Shown here in pieces: positions 12,709 to 25,560 of a DNA stretch of 64,000 nucleotides. The translations under genes were made by a program, and so were the position numbers. Where the stretch lies: positions 16,542,355-16,606,354 of the forward strand of contig NC_050468.1 in the NCBI RefSeq assembly GCF_013373865.1, in the 5' to 3' direction. The first letter of the stretch is position 1, and every line of letters begins with the position of its first letter. This stretch comes from Monomorium pharaonis. Its lineage: Eukaryota; Arthropoda; Insecta; Hymenoptera; Formicidae. The notes below the pieces were generated by a model. The model did no database searches. It was not told the DNA's origin and saw only the letters and a list, made by a program, of their open reading frames with translations.

Positions 12709-14499
12709 TTTTTTATAACATATTGTATACATAAATATATACTTTTATGTTAAACCTTTTTCTTAAATAAATAATTTTAGAACAAAATGACATTTATTAT
12801 TAAAGAATATTTGTAACAGTTTTTCCTATAGTCAATAGTGCGCCATTATTCTTATTATATTGCAATTATTGTAAAGTAATGTGATAGAAATACGACATTT
12901 GACATAAACCTTTGAGACGACTAAAAGAGATAAGAAAATTGTATAATTATAAAACACAACGTTATTTGTAATAGAAAATTTTTCTTTATTACTCACAAAT
13001 TAAATAGCGTAAAAAATCTTTATTTTTAAATTAATGTAAAAATAAATAATTTGAGATAAAAATGTAAAAAAAAAACGTTAATTAAGCAATGTAGGAAACT
13101 ATCTTGAATCCACAGATCAAATAAAATTATTTGAATAATAGTCTTAAGTAAATCAACATAACAGAAACGGATTTCTTATTTTTTCGCTTAGACAAATTTG
13201 TTTACGTTACAGCAGAGAAATGAGTTTATTTAATTCTACCTTTCGAATAAATTCTACGAGCAATCAAAATGAATCGTTAAAGGCATTCGATTGATTTCTC
13301 AAGTGCTCCGAAGGCGGAAGCAAGAATTACGCTTAACGACTCGCGGAAATTATGTATAATAAGTTTAAATAAAGTAAAACGAGAATCAAAGTAAAATTCA
13401 AAAACTTTTTAATATTCTATTGGTATGAAAAATAAGCGTTAATTAAATAACATTTCGTTTAATATTAATTTGATCATTATTAAATTTCTCACATATATCT
13501 AGTCATGCTATTTTATTTATTATTTATTATATTTTTAAAATAATATTGATCAAACTTTAATTTTGAATCACATTATTACAATCTGAAGTTTATAATCTGA
13601 TAAATAAATTCAATAAATGATTGTACATTTATAATATATATTTTCATAGCAGTATTCAAATTTTTTTTTATATTGTATATAATTATGTATAAACGTTTTA
13701 TTTAAAATACATTTTAAATATCTTTGTTAACACATTAAGTCCCAGAAAACTATTACAAGTATTGAATTCTTATTATATCCATCAAAACTTTTAGATTGTA
13801 AATGATATTTAGAAGTAAAAAAATTGCTCTTTCTACAAATTTAGTCAGTGAAGAAATGGCATATCTAATTGTAAGAAATACATAAAAAAGATTAAAAAAT
13901 AGTACAATATAAGATAGTACAAAGTGGTTTAATCTCAATTTTTTATCAAAATAATATTAAAATACACATAAAAGCAATAAGTGTTTACAATTTTATTCTC
14001 TTTTACTTATTTCTGCCGCTTAAATTTTATAAATTACTAAAGTAATTATATCAAATTATTTTACTCTAATAAATAGAAATCATTTACTTGTCGAATTTTT
14101 GTCAATAGAAAGGCAGGATCCTTCACTTTTTATCTCTTTCTATTTTCAACTTTTATATTTCTTTCTTTTAGATATTCTCAACCGTTAGCTAAATTTTTGG
14201 AAAAAGCAACTTATTTTACTTATAAACAGTAATTGCGATCTAAAAAGGTTTTGATTAAAACCTGAATTACAAGGAGTTAAAACAGAAAATCGCTTAGGAA
14301 TTTCCTGAGACTTAATCTATGTAATTAACATTAATATATTAAATCACTTAAATCCTTCTAATGGCACTAGACACTATTAATATCTTACGCTAATTACAAG
14401 AATTAATATTAACTTGTTATATATTCTCGAAATAAATAAAGTTTCTGTTTCGAACAGATTATATGGTATTACATGGATATCAAAAAACGTGTACAATGA

Positions 14500-14840
14500 A
14501 AACGTTCTCTTCATTGTTCTTTCATCTCAATATCGCCGAAAATGTAGGTCACGTTAACATTCGTATCAACTGGATGTACACGTAATCCTGCAATAATGGA
14601 CCTTCGAACTACGAAAGCTGCTACAATCTCGGTATGAGGTCGGAATTAAGAGACGACTCCATTATTGTGATGATGTAATGACGTTTGAACACAACTCATG
14701 AATTGTCATCCGAAGTCGCTTAATTACAGTGGATCGATGGATATGCTGATTTGCATGCTTTTATGCAGTCAAAACTAAAATTAATGGATGGAAACAAATC
14801 TGATTCGACGAGCTTCCTAAACGGATAATCCGAGTAAAGA
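14500..14840. other. Higher-complexity noncoding island
   Basis: Unique sequence with TGACGT, GATCGATGG and ATTTGCAT words (CRE-, GATA-like and octamer-like). No long frame or splice pair. It may be a regulatory element in a long intron. Confidence 0.3.
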
Positions 14841-16087
14841 AATGTTAATAAGCATAATCCAAATATTCAACTTACTAATAGTCAAAGCTTATAATTTACA
14901 TGTAATCTTCATTTCATGATTTAAACTAGACATAATTGAGACATAATAAAAACCAAAATCTAGTGACCTGTATGAAAATTAAAAGTACGAAAAAGAAGAT
15001 ATCTAAAAATATAAAATATAAAAGTAGTATATGTAAATGTTTATAAATAAATAAGTTTATGTAAATTATTTTTATACAATAAAAAAAAGAACACTAAATG
15101 CAAAATAAAAGTTTACGGATTTTTACAAAAAATTTCTGTAAAAGTATTAAGTAAAAGATTTAACATCAAACCAATATCAATTATTAAAAAAAAATAAAAT
15201 TTATAAAAGAGAATTAACGTGATCATTAAATTTATAAATACTTTTTATTTCATTACTAATTGACGTTTTTTAATTATTAAATTGTTCATTACAAAATTAC
15301 TAATAATTATCTTCTTGAGATTTCTTTATCTTCGAGATCTTTTTTTTAGTGCGTAAAGTAAATAATATCTTATAAAAGTCTTTCTCTCTTTTTCTTCATT
15401 AATATTAGAATTATACATCTCAAATTGAGAAGTAGATGTAAACACAATCATTCGTAGCAAATCAGTAAACACGCGTATCGATAAATCAATTACTCCACTA
15501 AACGCAGTTTCCCCACACATTTCATGTAATGTAACATGCAAATTACGATCCACACTGAACGCGTGAATTGTGGAAAGTCAGTTCAAAGCACAATGCTTGT
15601 TCTCAAATTAAACTTTTGTGTGTATGATTTCGAATACAAACATCAAAGAAATTCTTTATAATATTCTCTTAAGATTGAAACTTTCAATTTAAAAATAAGA
15701 AACTAAAAGTATAAATATTTAAATCTTTTCATAAAAATTATATGAGATTAAAATGACAATAATATTAATGCTATGACAAATTCTTATCAAGTAATATCAT
15801 TTTTTATACACTTAAAATGGAATTTAATAAGTTAACTTAAAAATTTAGGACATATTAAAATTGATAAACAAATTCTAATAAACTTACTTTTCTTTGCTTT
15901 ATGTAATTCTAATAAATAATCTGAGTAAATTTGTAAATTTAAAAATTATAAAATTAATAAAAGGGGTTTTGGTAAAATAAGATTGTTTATTCATACTTTC
16001 AATACAAAATATTTTAACCAAAAAAGTAACATTCTTAGAGTTATGTATTAAAGAACAACAAATATGCAATTTCAAAAACGATCGTAA

Positions 16088-16507
16088 ACTTGTCACGTCG
16101 AACTTATTTATTATTTCTCTCCATCTCTTTTTCATACTCGTCGGTCATATTGTATCTACTCGTTTGTTTGCTTGAACATAAATTATCATTTATTAGCACA
16201 ATTGTGCGCCTCCAAACTTTCGAATCAACTTTACAATAAACTTGGTAAGGCACAAATAGAAAATATCAAATTCTGTGCTAAAACACTTGTAGAATTAGAT
16301 TTAAACTCGATCATGAATGTAATAAAGCGCAGATTGTATATTGATCAAAAGATAGTAAAGTTAAAAAAGACAATAAGGAAAAAAACTTTCATGAAACCAG
16401 CAGTACTTAGAAAGCCTTTATTGCAAAAGAACCAATTAGCAAAAGTGTATCTTCTCACAAAGCATTTTGCCGACCTCGTTCTTGTCTGTTCACTAGGAAA
16501 AGATTGA
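16088..16507 (+). CDS. Unrecognised open frame (139 codons without stop), possible decayed gene or exon
   Basis: The frame is open from just after TAA at 16085-16087 to TGA at 16505-16507, in DNA that is about two-thirds AT, which is long for chance. There is no early ATG; the first Met codon is deep inside (after LDLNSI). An acceptor-like TTTATTAG|CAC occurs at 16196. The later part is Lys-rich (KRRLYIDQKIVKLKKTIRKK) and the end reads LTKHFADLVLVCSLGKD. No domain is recognised. A MITE begins 50 bases downstream (16557). It could be a transposase fragment, a terminal exon or a fortuitous frame. Confidence 0.22.
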   Translation, partial: TCHVELIYYFSPSLFHTRRSYCIYSFVCLNINYHLLAQLCASKLSNQLYNKLGKAQIENIKFCAKTLVELDLNSIMNVIKRRLYIDQKIVKLKKTIRKKTFMKPAVLRKPLLQKNQLAKVYLLTKHFADLVLVCSLGKD

Positions 16508-16556
16508 GTCTTATAGCGTCGATGACTTGCAGCACGCAAGTCAGAATGTCCTCGTA

Positions 16557-16758
16557 CACAGAAAAAAAATGTAATACAGCCAATAACATATGTGATTGCG
16601 GGCTGCCAACTACATAAAATACTCAATACAATAATATTTGCTATTAATGCAAGTACAATGTTGATACTGCAATAGCATATATTATTGTATTGAGTATATT
16701 TTTAATTGGCAGCCCGCAATAACATATCTTATTGAATATATTGCTTTTTTTTTCAGTG
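16557..16758. mobile_element. MITE with about 80-bp TIRs, TA target
   Basis: CACAGAAAAAAAATG at the left and inverted CACTGAAAAAAAAAGC at the right are flanked by TA (16555-16556, 16759-16760). The arms continue with ATATGT-ATTGCGGGCTGCCA and ACTCAATACAATAATAT in both orientations. There is no coding capacity. It is the best preserved member of the CACTGAAAA group in this window. Confidence 0.75.
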
Positions 16759-19439
16759 TATGAATCTTTATTTAAAGATTGATGTCAAACATTACTGTAG
16801 CCAGAAATAATTATAATTTTATAATCCTTTCTATACATGGCATAACCACATAATATGAATAAAATATCTTTACAAATTTGACATTGTTTTTATTAATAAT
16901 TGATTGCTTAAAGTTACAGTTTGAAATAGGTAATTTCAGTGAGATGTGAATTATTAAAAGAAGATAATAAAATATATATACACATAGGTTAATTAATAAA
17001 TAATTGCAAAAATTGTAATAATCTACAAACGAAACCAGCTGACTACTTTGAAGATTAAATAAGTGGTATTTTTTCTCAATAAATAAACAAGATGTAAGTA
17101 CACTAACAAAACTGTTAGACTAAATTATTTGTTTCAAAAAGTATTAAATACGTATTTACAACTAGATTTTGACTAAAAAATAATCCGATCACAGTTTATT
17201 AAGAATGAAACTATCAAAATGTCTGAAAATAAACATACAAACATATAAAATTATGTCAATTTTAGATACAGACAGTTCTTTTTCTCATAAAAGAATCATA
17301 GAATTTATAAAATATACTTTCTAAAATTACAATCAATGTATTATCACTAATTTGTAAATAAAATTTTATTATTTGCTCTCATGCTCATACAGAAATTTTG
17401 AATAATTATAAAATTAATAATCATAAAAAAATCATTTTTAGAGATTTATATAAATTCCAGTCGTAATTTTGACCAAAGGTCGATTTCGTATGACATTATT
17501 ATTTGACCTACCAAATACATTTGGGAATCAAATGCACGAATCATTTAACAACGCGTAATTATTTGAACGGCCTATTTACCGCCACGTGCAATATACATGA
17601 CACACGTGTGAGTGGCACACATTCTTACATTCACACACGTAATATGAATTTGTATCGCGGACAATATATGAGACTTTCACACCTAGATAACTTCAAAAGA
17701 GAGCATATGCATAAGCACACAAGATCTATTAACAAGCATTATAGTGACAAAGAACATTGTGCTAAAATAAAATTGGCTGGTTCCATTTTTTTTAATTTTG
17801 GCTACTCAATTTAGAAACTCGATTATAAACTTTTAAAATGTTAAATAAAATCTTACAGACATTAAACTAATATTGGTCGTGCATAAGATGTTTTTTCTAT
17901 TATCCAATTTATTGTCTTTATTGTGTCTTTTTATAAAAATCTACTTGTGTGTGTTTGGGTGTGTGAGACATTTCTCTTTTCTATTATTAAAATTATTATA
18001 CATAATACTAATCAACAGAAGCGATAAAAGATAAAACCCTTTTATAAAAAAATATTTTACAATAAAGATTAATCTTTATATTTCCTAATTATGTTTTATA
18101 TGAGATTCTGTAACATGTCAAAAATTAAACAATAAATAATGGCAACATTAAAAATAATCATAGACAGTTTACATTAAAAAAATATTTTTTTTAATATTAA
18201 AAATTAAGTCTCATTGTATGTGTAACAATAAGGAACAGTTAATCTTTAATAAAACCAATTATTTTATATTTTATAGTTTAATTATACCTTTAGCACTATA
18301 GGTGCATATATGATATAATTACGCATACATAATAGAAAGGTAAAAAGAAAGGGCACTCCTTACTTTACATGTTACGTAATTATATATATACATACATTCT
18401 GTCACATATGTTATAAATTAGAAATTTAGAAATTTATTTTGTCTGTAATTATTAAATTTAAATTATAATATAATTATAATATAAATTATTTTTTGTTATT
18501 ATTACTAATAAATGTAAGTACAAGCAAGAACAAATAACAAAGATAAATATAAAATAAATACAAACTTCCAAATTTTTTTAATATTAAAAAAATTTTATTT
18601 TATTAATTATTATAATAAAAATTGTTATGTCCTTTATAAAATATTTTTGTCTGTAATTTAAAAAATTAATAATATTTAAACATTGATATTTAATGTTGAA
18701 ATAAAGCAAATTTTGAAATTAAGAATTCAAAAAAATGACTCAATGTAATCTGATGGTAGTAAATTATAATCAATATTTATATAATAAAAAATTATTAATA
18801 ATATATTTTTTAATACAACGTATTCCTAATCATATCAGAATTATAAATTTTTAATTATATCGGAAAATAATTAAATTGCTTCATATATCACTATTTATTT
18901 AAAACTTTTATTTTAAATAATATTTAAATAGCATTAAGATAATAAATAAATAATTAATGTTTAAATAACGCCAATTATTCTAATTTTTTAATAAACTTAC
19001 TTATCAGGCAAACATGTATCTAATGTTACTTTTCTTTCTAAATAAATAAAGATAGATAATAAATATTTGTCGATTAGCTTTCCAATAAACAATCGACTCT
19101 TAAAGTTTTAAATTCAAAAATATAATTCTGAATATTTGATATTCAGAGTAGAGAATATTTCGATATCTCAAGAAATGTTTGAATTTGAAAAAGAAATTTA
19201 CTTATTACAATTTCGTATTATAAAAAGAAAAATGAAGACTATAACGCATTAACAACTATACTGTAACTTTATTTTTCAACGTTAAAATAATTGTCTCTGA
19301 GGGAGAGAAGGAAAGAAATATGTACAAACATATCGCATACTTTACGCACGTTTCTGAGAAATCGTTTATACAGACACGAAAGAGCATATATATGTATACA
19401 AAAACATACATAATTCGTGCGAAATAACAAAAATAATTG

Positions 19440-19800
19440 AGAAAAGATCACGCGAGCTGTTTGATTCTAGAATTAAATCAGGATTACAGAGACGATGGTT
19501 TTATGCATTGCATGACGTATGCCGCCTTGTCAAGTCTATTCGACCTTTTTACTATTTTTCAACGTTTCTATATTTACGACACTCTCGTTAGTACTAACAA
19601 TATGCTAGCAGTTACCTAGGCTGAAGCTAGTTTAATTAACGGCGTCAATCCGACCTTCCGTGCGTCGTCAGCTTTCAACGGTGTTTTTCAATTCGTTACT
19701 TTCTCGTTTATTTGTCATATTGTTCGTCTGGTAACAACGCCTTTTTCGTTACGTGATTTCTTTCATAATCTGATGGAAATATCCCGTATGCAAAGAACTA
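19440..19800. other. Higher-complexity noncoding island
   Basis: CpG-containing unique sequence (GTGCGTCGTCAGC, CGGCGTCAATCCG), with a donor-like CCTAG|GTAACT on the minus strand near 19614. No ATG-led frame. Possible enhancer or UTR exon. Confidence 0.3.
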
Positions 19801-20015
19801 ACGTTGCCTTAAATTAGAGAGATTTCACAGATATATCAAAAAATAAAATTTTAAAATCCATTACATGTCATTTTTTATATTATTTACTATTATGCTTATT
19901 TTCCATTTGTGTCAGTTGGAATACATCTATCTATTTTCTCCTTTTCTTTGTTATTTATTTGAAAGTAAAGTTTTTTTAAACTGTTACTAATATTATAATG
20001 CAATATTTTAGATTT

Positions 20016-20100
20016 TACACACACACACGCGCGCGCGCGCGCGCGCGCGCACACGCACGCACGCATGCATGCATGCACACACGCATGCACGCACGCACAT
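20016..20100. repeat. Compound (CA)n(CG)n(CATG)n microsatellite
   Basis: (CA)n passes into a pure (GC)n block (20028-20050) and then GCAC/GCATGC units. The long alternating GC run is rare in this AT-rich DNA. Confidence 0.95.
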
Positions 20101-20399
20101 ATCCTAGAATATTTTTTAAAGCATATCTATAAAGATAAAAATTTAAAGTATAGAGAAGAGATAAAAATATAACAATTCTCGGGATAATATTTAGTTATAT
20201 ACACACATCAGTCTTTTTATTTGTCAACATTTTCATATGGAGAGTTAGAAGTATTAATTAAATTTTTCTGGTAATAAAATTTCATATTGATTTGCTTTCG
20301 AAATGAGTAAAATGTTATTCGACACACAATTGAGAAGTTGTTATCAAAATCAACAAGTAATAATTTCAAGCTAAGTAATCCTTTTCATTAATAAAAAAA

Positions 20400-20690
20400 A
20401 GAAATGTCGCAAGAAGCTAACGTGATAAATTCTGGATTTCAATATGCTTCGTTACCCCAGTAACGTTCTTTCGATGCTAAAACTTTGCGCACCCCTAGAG
20501 ATTGAAAATTAAGTACTCTCGTAAAAGCTTCTTCCCCGCTCGTTGGCATACTTTATGTAGAGCAATGCGATGAAACTCAATCTCGTTTTGCGTTTAACGT
20601 TAAATGCGACTCTTAAACACGATATGATACAAAATAATTCTTTAGAAGACCCATGTCGGTATTGGTAACTTCCTTCACATATCTCTGTGA
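20400..20690. other. Higher-complexity noncoding island
   Basis: Unique sequence with GTTACCCCAGTAACG (imperfect palindrome) and GTTTAACGTTAAAT. No coding signal. Confidence 0.25.
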
Positions 20691-21293
20691 TTGTAATACA
20701 TTCAATAAGTATATTAAGAAATCTTTTTTTTTTCTAATAATTAAAGATAAGATTTTTATAACGTAAAAATGTATCAAATATGTACATAAATCTCTTTTAT
20801 TAAAAAGTGTAAAATATGTACTTTTAGTAATAGAAGTCTAAAATATGATATTAAATATTAAATAATAGCATCTCTTCTAGTACAATTTGTTAGAATTTTT
20901 CAATATATAATACGCAGAAAGATTTTTTAGATTTAATAAAATTTATTAAAAATATATTAAAAAATATATGCTCTGAAATAGTCAAATAAAACTGTTTATT
21001 TGAAGAAAAAACAAATACAATTATATTTGATTATTTATTAATAATAATGTTTGATACAATAAAACAATAATTTTTTAGTTGATAAAGATAATATTTTGTG
21101 TAATATTGTTTAAATAAAATTAATAAAATAAAACAATCTAAACAAATAGAAAAAATATTCAATGAAGTCCTCTCTGTTTATCAACATCTTAATAAATAAA
21201 GTTATTTCCCAGAAAATGATACTTTTAACTGGATATTATATATTAGAAGATCCGGCTTCGTACTTTACAGGTTCTGCACAATAATTTACCCGC

Positions 21294-21296
<3 letters not shown>

Positions 21297-21324
<28 letters not shown>
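21297..21324. repeat. (AT)n microsatellite
   Basis: About fourteen AT units. Confidence 0.9.
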
Positions 21325-21328
<4 letters not shown>

Positions 21329-22106
21329 TTATTATAATATATTACATTAATTCTGCGTAAAAACGCTTCTCATTTTATAAAGAAACTACCAATCGCGATG
21401 ATAACTGCGTTCAAAAAAGCGCAATTAAGTAAACGCTCAATAATTCTTTAATATCATTAAATCTTGTCTTTCCCTTGAACCTAAGAGCCATGGATCACAC
21501 TTTTCATAATAACAATAAAGTTTTGACCAATCGCGTTACTCAATTCGGTTATGAATAACTACGAATTAATATTTGAAACATTAGTGTCGGTAAAGCATAT
21601 TGAATCAATCACCTGCAACATTTAAAAAAAACATGTACATTAACAATGTACCAAATTGAAGATAATCAACTAAAATAAAAAATCTTTTTTAGAAAATATA
21701 AAAAAATTCTAAAAAGTTTGGAAAAAATATTTTAAGAAAAAAAGAACTTCAAAAGAAATATATAAAATAATAGCCATAATGTTTTTAAATAAACGTTTTT
21801 ATGTTGCTTTAAATTTTTTAAATTTACTTTAAAACACACTTAAAAATCAGTCTTGTTAATATTTAAACAACCCAATAGTATATAATATTTTATTATAAAA
21901 AAATTCCTCTAATATGTATTTTTATACTGTGTATTCTGTTTTACTGTGTAATTTATATGCTGTGACATTTTAAAGGCATTTTATCATACACACTAAGATA
22001 TATTATAATATTTACAAAATATATAAAAAAATATATATAGTTTATAGTAAAAAAATAATACTATATACATATTTTAAATTAAATTTTTGCTAAATGTTTT
22101 ATTGAT

Positions 22107-22107
<1 letters not shown>

Positions 22108-22157
<50 letters not shown>

Positions 22158-22190
22158 CACATCACATCACATGCACGCCCGCGCGCATAT
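22108..22190. repeat. (CA)n followed by (ATCAC)n microsatellite
   Basis: About 24 CA units, then three to four ATCAC units and a GCACGCCCGCGCGC tail. Confidence 0.95.
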
Positions 22191-23997
22191 ACATACATAC
22201 ACATCAATTGTTAAAACTAATATAAATTAATCATGAACATAATAAGTTTATAATATGTACAAAAACACTGTATATAAACATTGACACTATGGAAGTAAAT
22301 CTGTTTAATATTAAATATTTAAAAAAAGTTTATATAAAAAAAATATAGAATTCAAGTCACTTATAGTAATTAAAACAAAAATAAGTTTTAAAAATACTTA
22401 TTCATAATGTATATTTTATTTTAAATCTTTTTATTGACAAAATGTTGTCGTTTTTAAAAGTGAATAAGCATCAAATGTTGTAATTAAAATTTATTATCTT
22501 GTTTAATATATTTTCTTCCACCTGTTGAACTTGTCGTTTCAATATAATACAATCAAATAATACATCAAATTTAATATAATTTAAATAAACTGTTTAATTT
22601 TCTTTGATTTTCACGTGAACAGCATGTTATAATACAAAAATATAATAATACAGAAATAAATCGACAATTTATAGGTATAGAAAATATTTTATACTAATGA
22701 ACTTTTATGAAAACATAACAATAATAATATAACAGTATAGTAATAGATAAAAAAACTTGTGCAACTGTGAAAAATTGCTTCAGGATTAATAACCACAATT
22801 AAAATTGTCAAATTAACAAGCTTAATTACACAAACTTATACATATACACGTCCATCAGAAATCTCATTTACTAAAGCAAAACAGAATGTAGAGAAGTAGA
22901 AACTGTTCACATCATTTAATTAATCAATTAATAAAACAGAATAAAAGAGAAATATGATTAAAGAGATGTGATTAAAAGGTTTCTGAAATGCAATAAACGT
23001 TACAAGTTCAAATTAACAATACTATTCACAATTCCTAACAAATGTTTAAAAATAAAAATTAGAATTTTAGAAACTATAAAACTTCAAAAAATATTTGCGC
23101 CGTTGAACTAGATAAAATTATCTTCCAGAGATTATTTACATACAAAGAGATAAATCGGAAGCTGAACCAATTATTGAGCATCTGTTATATTTTCAATGAA
23201 ACTCTGTGCTGGTTACAGAAATCGATTGCAAATCTTTTTTAACCGTGAAGAGTAGAAAACTCTGATGGTACAAATATCGAGTTTATAGAAAACAAATATT
23301 TCAAGATTAAAAGTAATTATATTAAGCGGAAAAACAATTAAATAAAGTTTTATTTTATCGTCAAATCACCGATCCAGACCAAGAGAAACGTACGTATAAA
23401 TTTTGCAATATTTTTTCAGTGTTATATTTGTTTGTATTGTTGTTTTTTCAGTGTGTTCTGAACAATGTAAAAATATCGTAATCTGGTGCTCACAACAATC
23501 ACTCGTTAAATTTTAGCAACTAAATGCAAAACTTGTAAAACATAAAATAAAAAAACACTTAAAAATTTAAGCGTTTAAAATTACATTTATTAATGCATTT
23601 ATGTTTAAATTTTTTAATAAATAATTAACATTTTTATTTACGTCTTATTAAAGATTTTTAGGGTGGTTAATTATAATGTATGATATAATTTTGACTACAA
23701 GAAAAGTAAATTTAAGCGTACTGAAAGTTCAGATTGTTCGAAAATTATATGTTATACGTATTTATATATACAGTACAAGTAAATTTATATAACATAAAAT
23801 TATTTAACCAAAGATAAAATAAATTACATATTCTCCATCTAAGATAAGGTACAGTGTTTTAATTTCAATTTATTTAGATAAAAAATAAGTTTATTTCGAA
23901 TATCTATTAGATGTTTTTAAAATATGTAATAAAAACAGTTTAGGGTATAAAAACTGTGTATTTATACGTATATGTGTGCGTGCTATGCATGTTGTGT

Positions 23998-24024
23998 ACA
24001 CACACACACACACACACACACACA
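23998..24024. repeat. (CA)n microsatellite
   Basis: About thirteen CA units after a GTGTGCGTGC stretch. Confidence 0.9.
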
Positions 24025-24876
24025 TTTTTATTTCTAAATTTATACTTTTTACAAATATTTGTTTTTAAAATAATCAAAATTGACAGAAAATGTTTATCTT
24101 TGTATTTAAAAATTAGTTAAATTAAATTTAAAAAAAGTTAAAAAAAAATAATTCTTCATATAAGAAATATACTTCATATAAGAAATATAACTCACATTAT
24201 AATGACTGACAATTTCTTATAAAGGTTCTTTTATAGTTTTGGAGGAATTTTTTACACCACTTTTAATACCTTTTGATTTGTGTAATTTGTGTTCCAATAT
24301 ACTGTCAAATATACTGTCAGTATTAAATCTTGTTAAAAATTGTGTATAATAATATGTATAATAATATTTTAATATTATAGAGTAGTAAAAGTAAAAATAG
24401 ATAATAAAAGTAAAATAAAGCTATACCTTTATTTAAATAATTTTACATAGATAAGCAGCAAACCCTAATAATTTGTTATAAAAAGATATTTTTTTTAATA
24501 TTTTCTTTTTATATGTTATATAAATAATCTTTTTCAAAATTTTACTTTCATACATTTATTATTTCATACATTTATTCTCAGACAAGAAATTGTCAAAGCT
24601 TTTGGAACAATCTGACGCTTCAAACCTTTTAAACCGATAAGACATCAAATATACTAGTGCAAAGATTTATTTTATATATGAACAAAGACTATTCCTACTG
24701 CTTCAAATCAATGTCATGCGACATCTTTGAATATTTTGACTCTTCTTTAAGAATACATTGTATCTCCGGAACGAGCATTGGATAACTCTGACTTGATTCA
24801 ATTAATTTTGATTGCAACAGCCGACCTGTGTGAAAGTCGATTTGCGTTCCATTAATTATGCATTGTGCAAACTTAC

Positions 24877-24975
24877 GCGCCCATCCATGTTACATCGTCT
24901 TTATCGATAATACGTGTTCTGGTTTGCAAATACATGAAGGATGATGGTTCACGAATTTCGTGTAGGACCATGTTA
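24877..24975 (-). CDS. Candidate internal exon (99 nt), phase-compatible with the 60991-61439 exon
   Basis: The minus strand has a long pyrimidine-rich run (CCCCCTTCTCTCTTATTC onwards), then ATCATAG|T. The frame is open for 32 codons to GGGCGC|GTAAGTTTG, a perfect donor (G at 24876). The exon takes one base to complete a codon and leaves two, which fits the phase-2 end of the 60991-61439 exon. The peptide includes VLHEIREPSSFMYLQTR and IIDKDDVTWMG, with no recognised family. Against it: the plus strand is also open here, the acceptor context is only moderate, and the island could simply be a conserved regulatory element. Confidence 0.33.
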
Positions 24976-25494
24976 CTATGATTAATTCGATCAAAAATGA
25001 CATAAAGCAGAAAATAATTGAATAAGAGAGAAGGGGGCTATAAACCATCTTTTTTTTATTTAAATATGTAACTCAATAAATATTAATGTGACATAATTCC
25101 TGTTGGTACAAATTTGTTATCCATAAAGTTCTATAAATACGTTATAAGCAGAAGTTTTTCGGATATACATAACAAATATAATTAACAATTTACTAACGAG
25201 GGAAAGAAAATTGCAGTTACAGAAGACCTGTGAGGAATATAGAACATTATCAACAAATATCCTCAAAATTATTTTTATTTCTAAAAGATAAAATATTTAA
25301 CGTTTTTAGCAAATTACGCACATATATATCACAAAAGTATCAGTATATTGTAAATAATATCATAAAAAAGTATCAAAAATAGATGTAAAAAAATCTTTGG
25401 TTTTTACGACTTTGCTTATGGTAAAAATACTATAAAATATTATAATAAACAATATTAGTTAAGTATCGTAAAAATATTGTAAAAAATATTGCGT

Positions 25495-25560
25495 GCGAAA
25501 AGACTTAAACTCGCGACACTCGCAAATAGTCCATAACCCTGAACCTAGGTAAATATATAT
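25495..25560 (-). pseudogene. Degraded tRNA-like sequence (Pol III A/B boxes)
   Basis: The minus strand reads CCTAGGTTCAGGGTTATGG (A-box-like) followed about 33 bases later by GCGAGTTTAAGTC (B-box-like). The rest of the cloverleaf is not convincing. It is a SINE head or tRNA pseudogene. Confidence 0.3.

Noticed and set aside
15326..15553. Minus-strand frame after TTCAG that is phase-compatible with the 24877 exon candidate
   Set aside because: Phase agreement is the only support. The C-terminal part is AT-driven and there is no ATG or recognised family.
17503..17814. 103-codon plus-strand frame
   Set aside because: TTG start, His/Thr-rich, no splice context.
21590..21640. Poly-T tract and TTGCAG|GTGATT on the minus strand
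   Set aside because: The acceptor half is good but GTGATT is a poor donor, so it is not counted as a third ratchet site.
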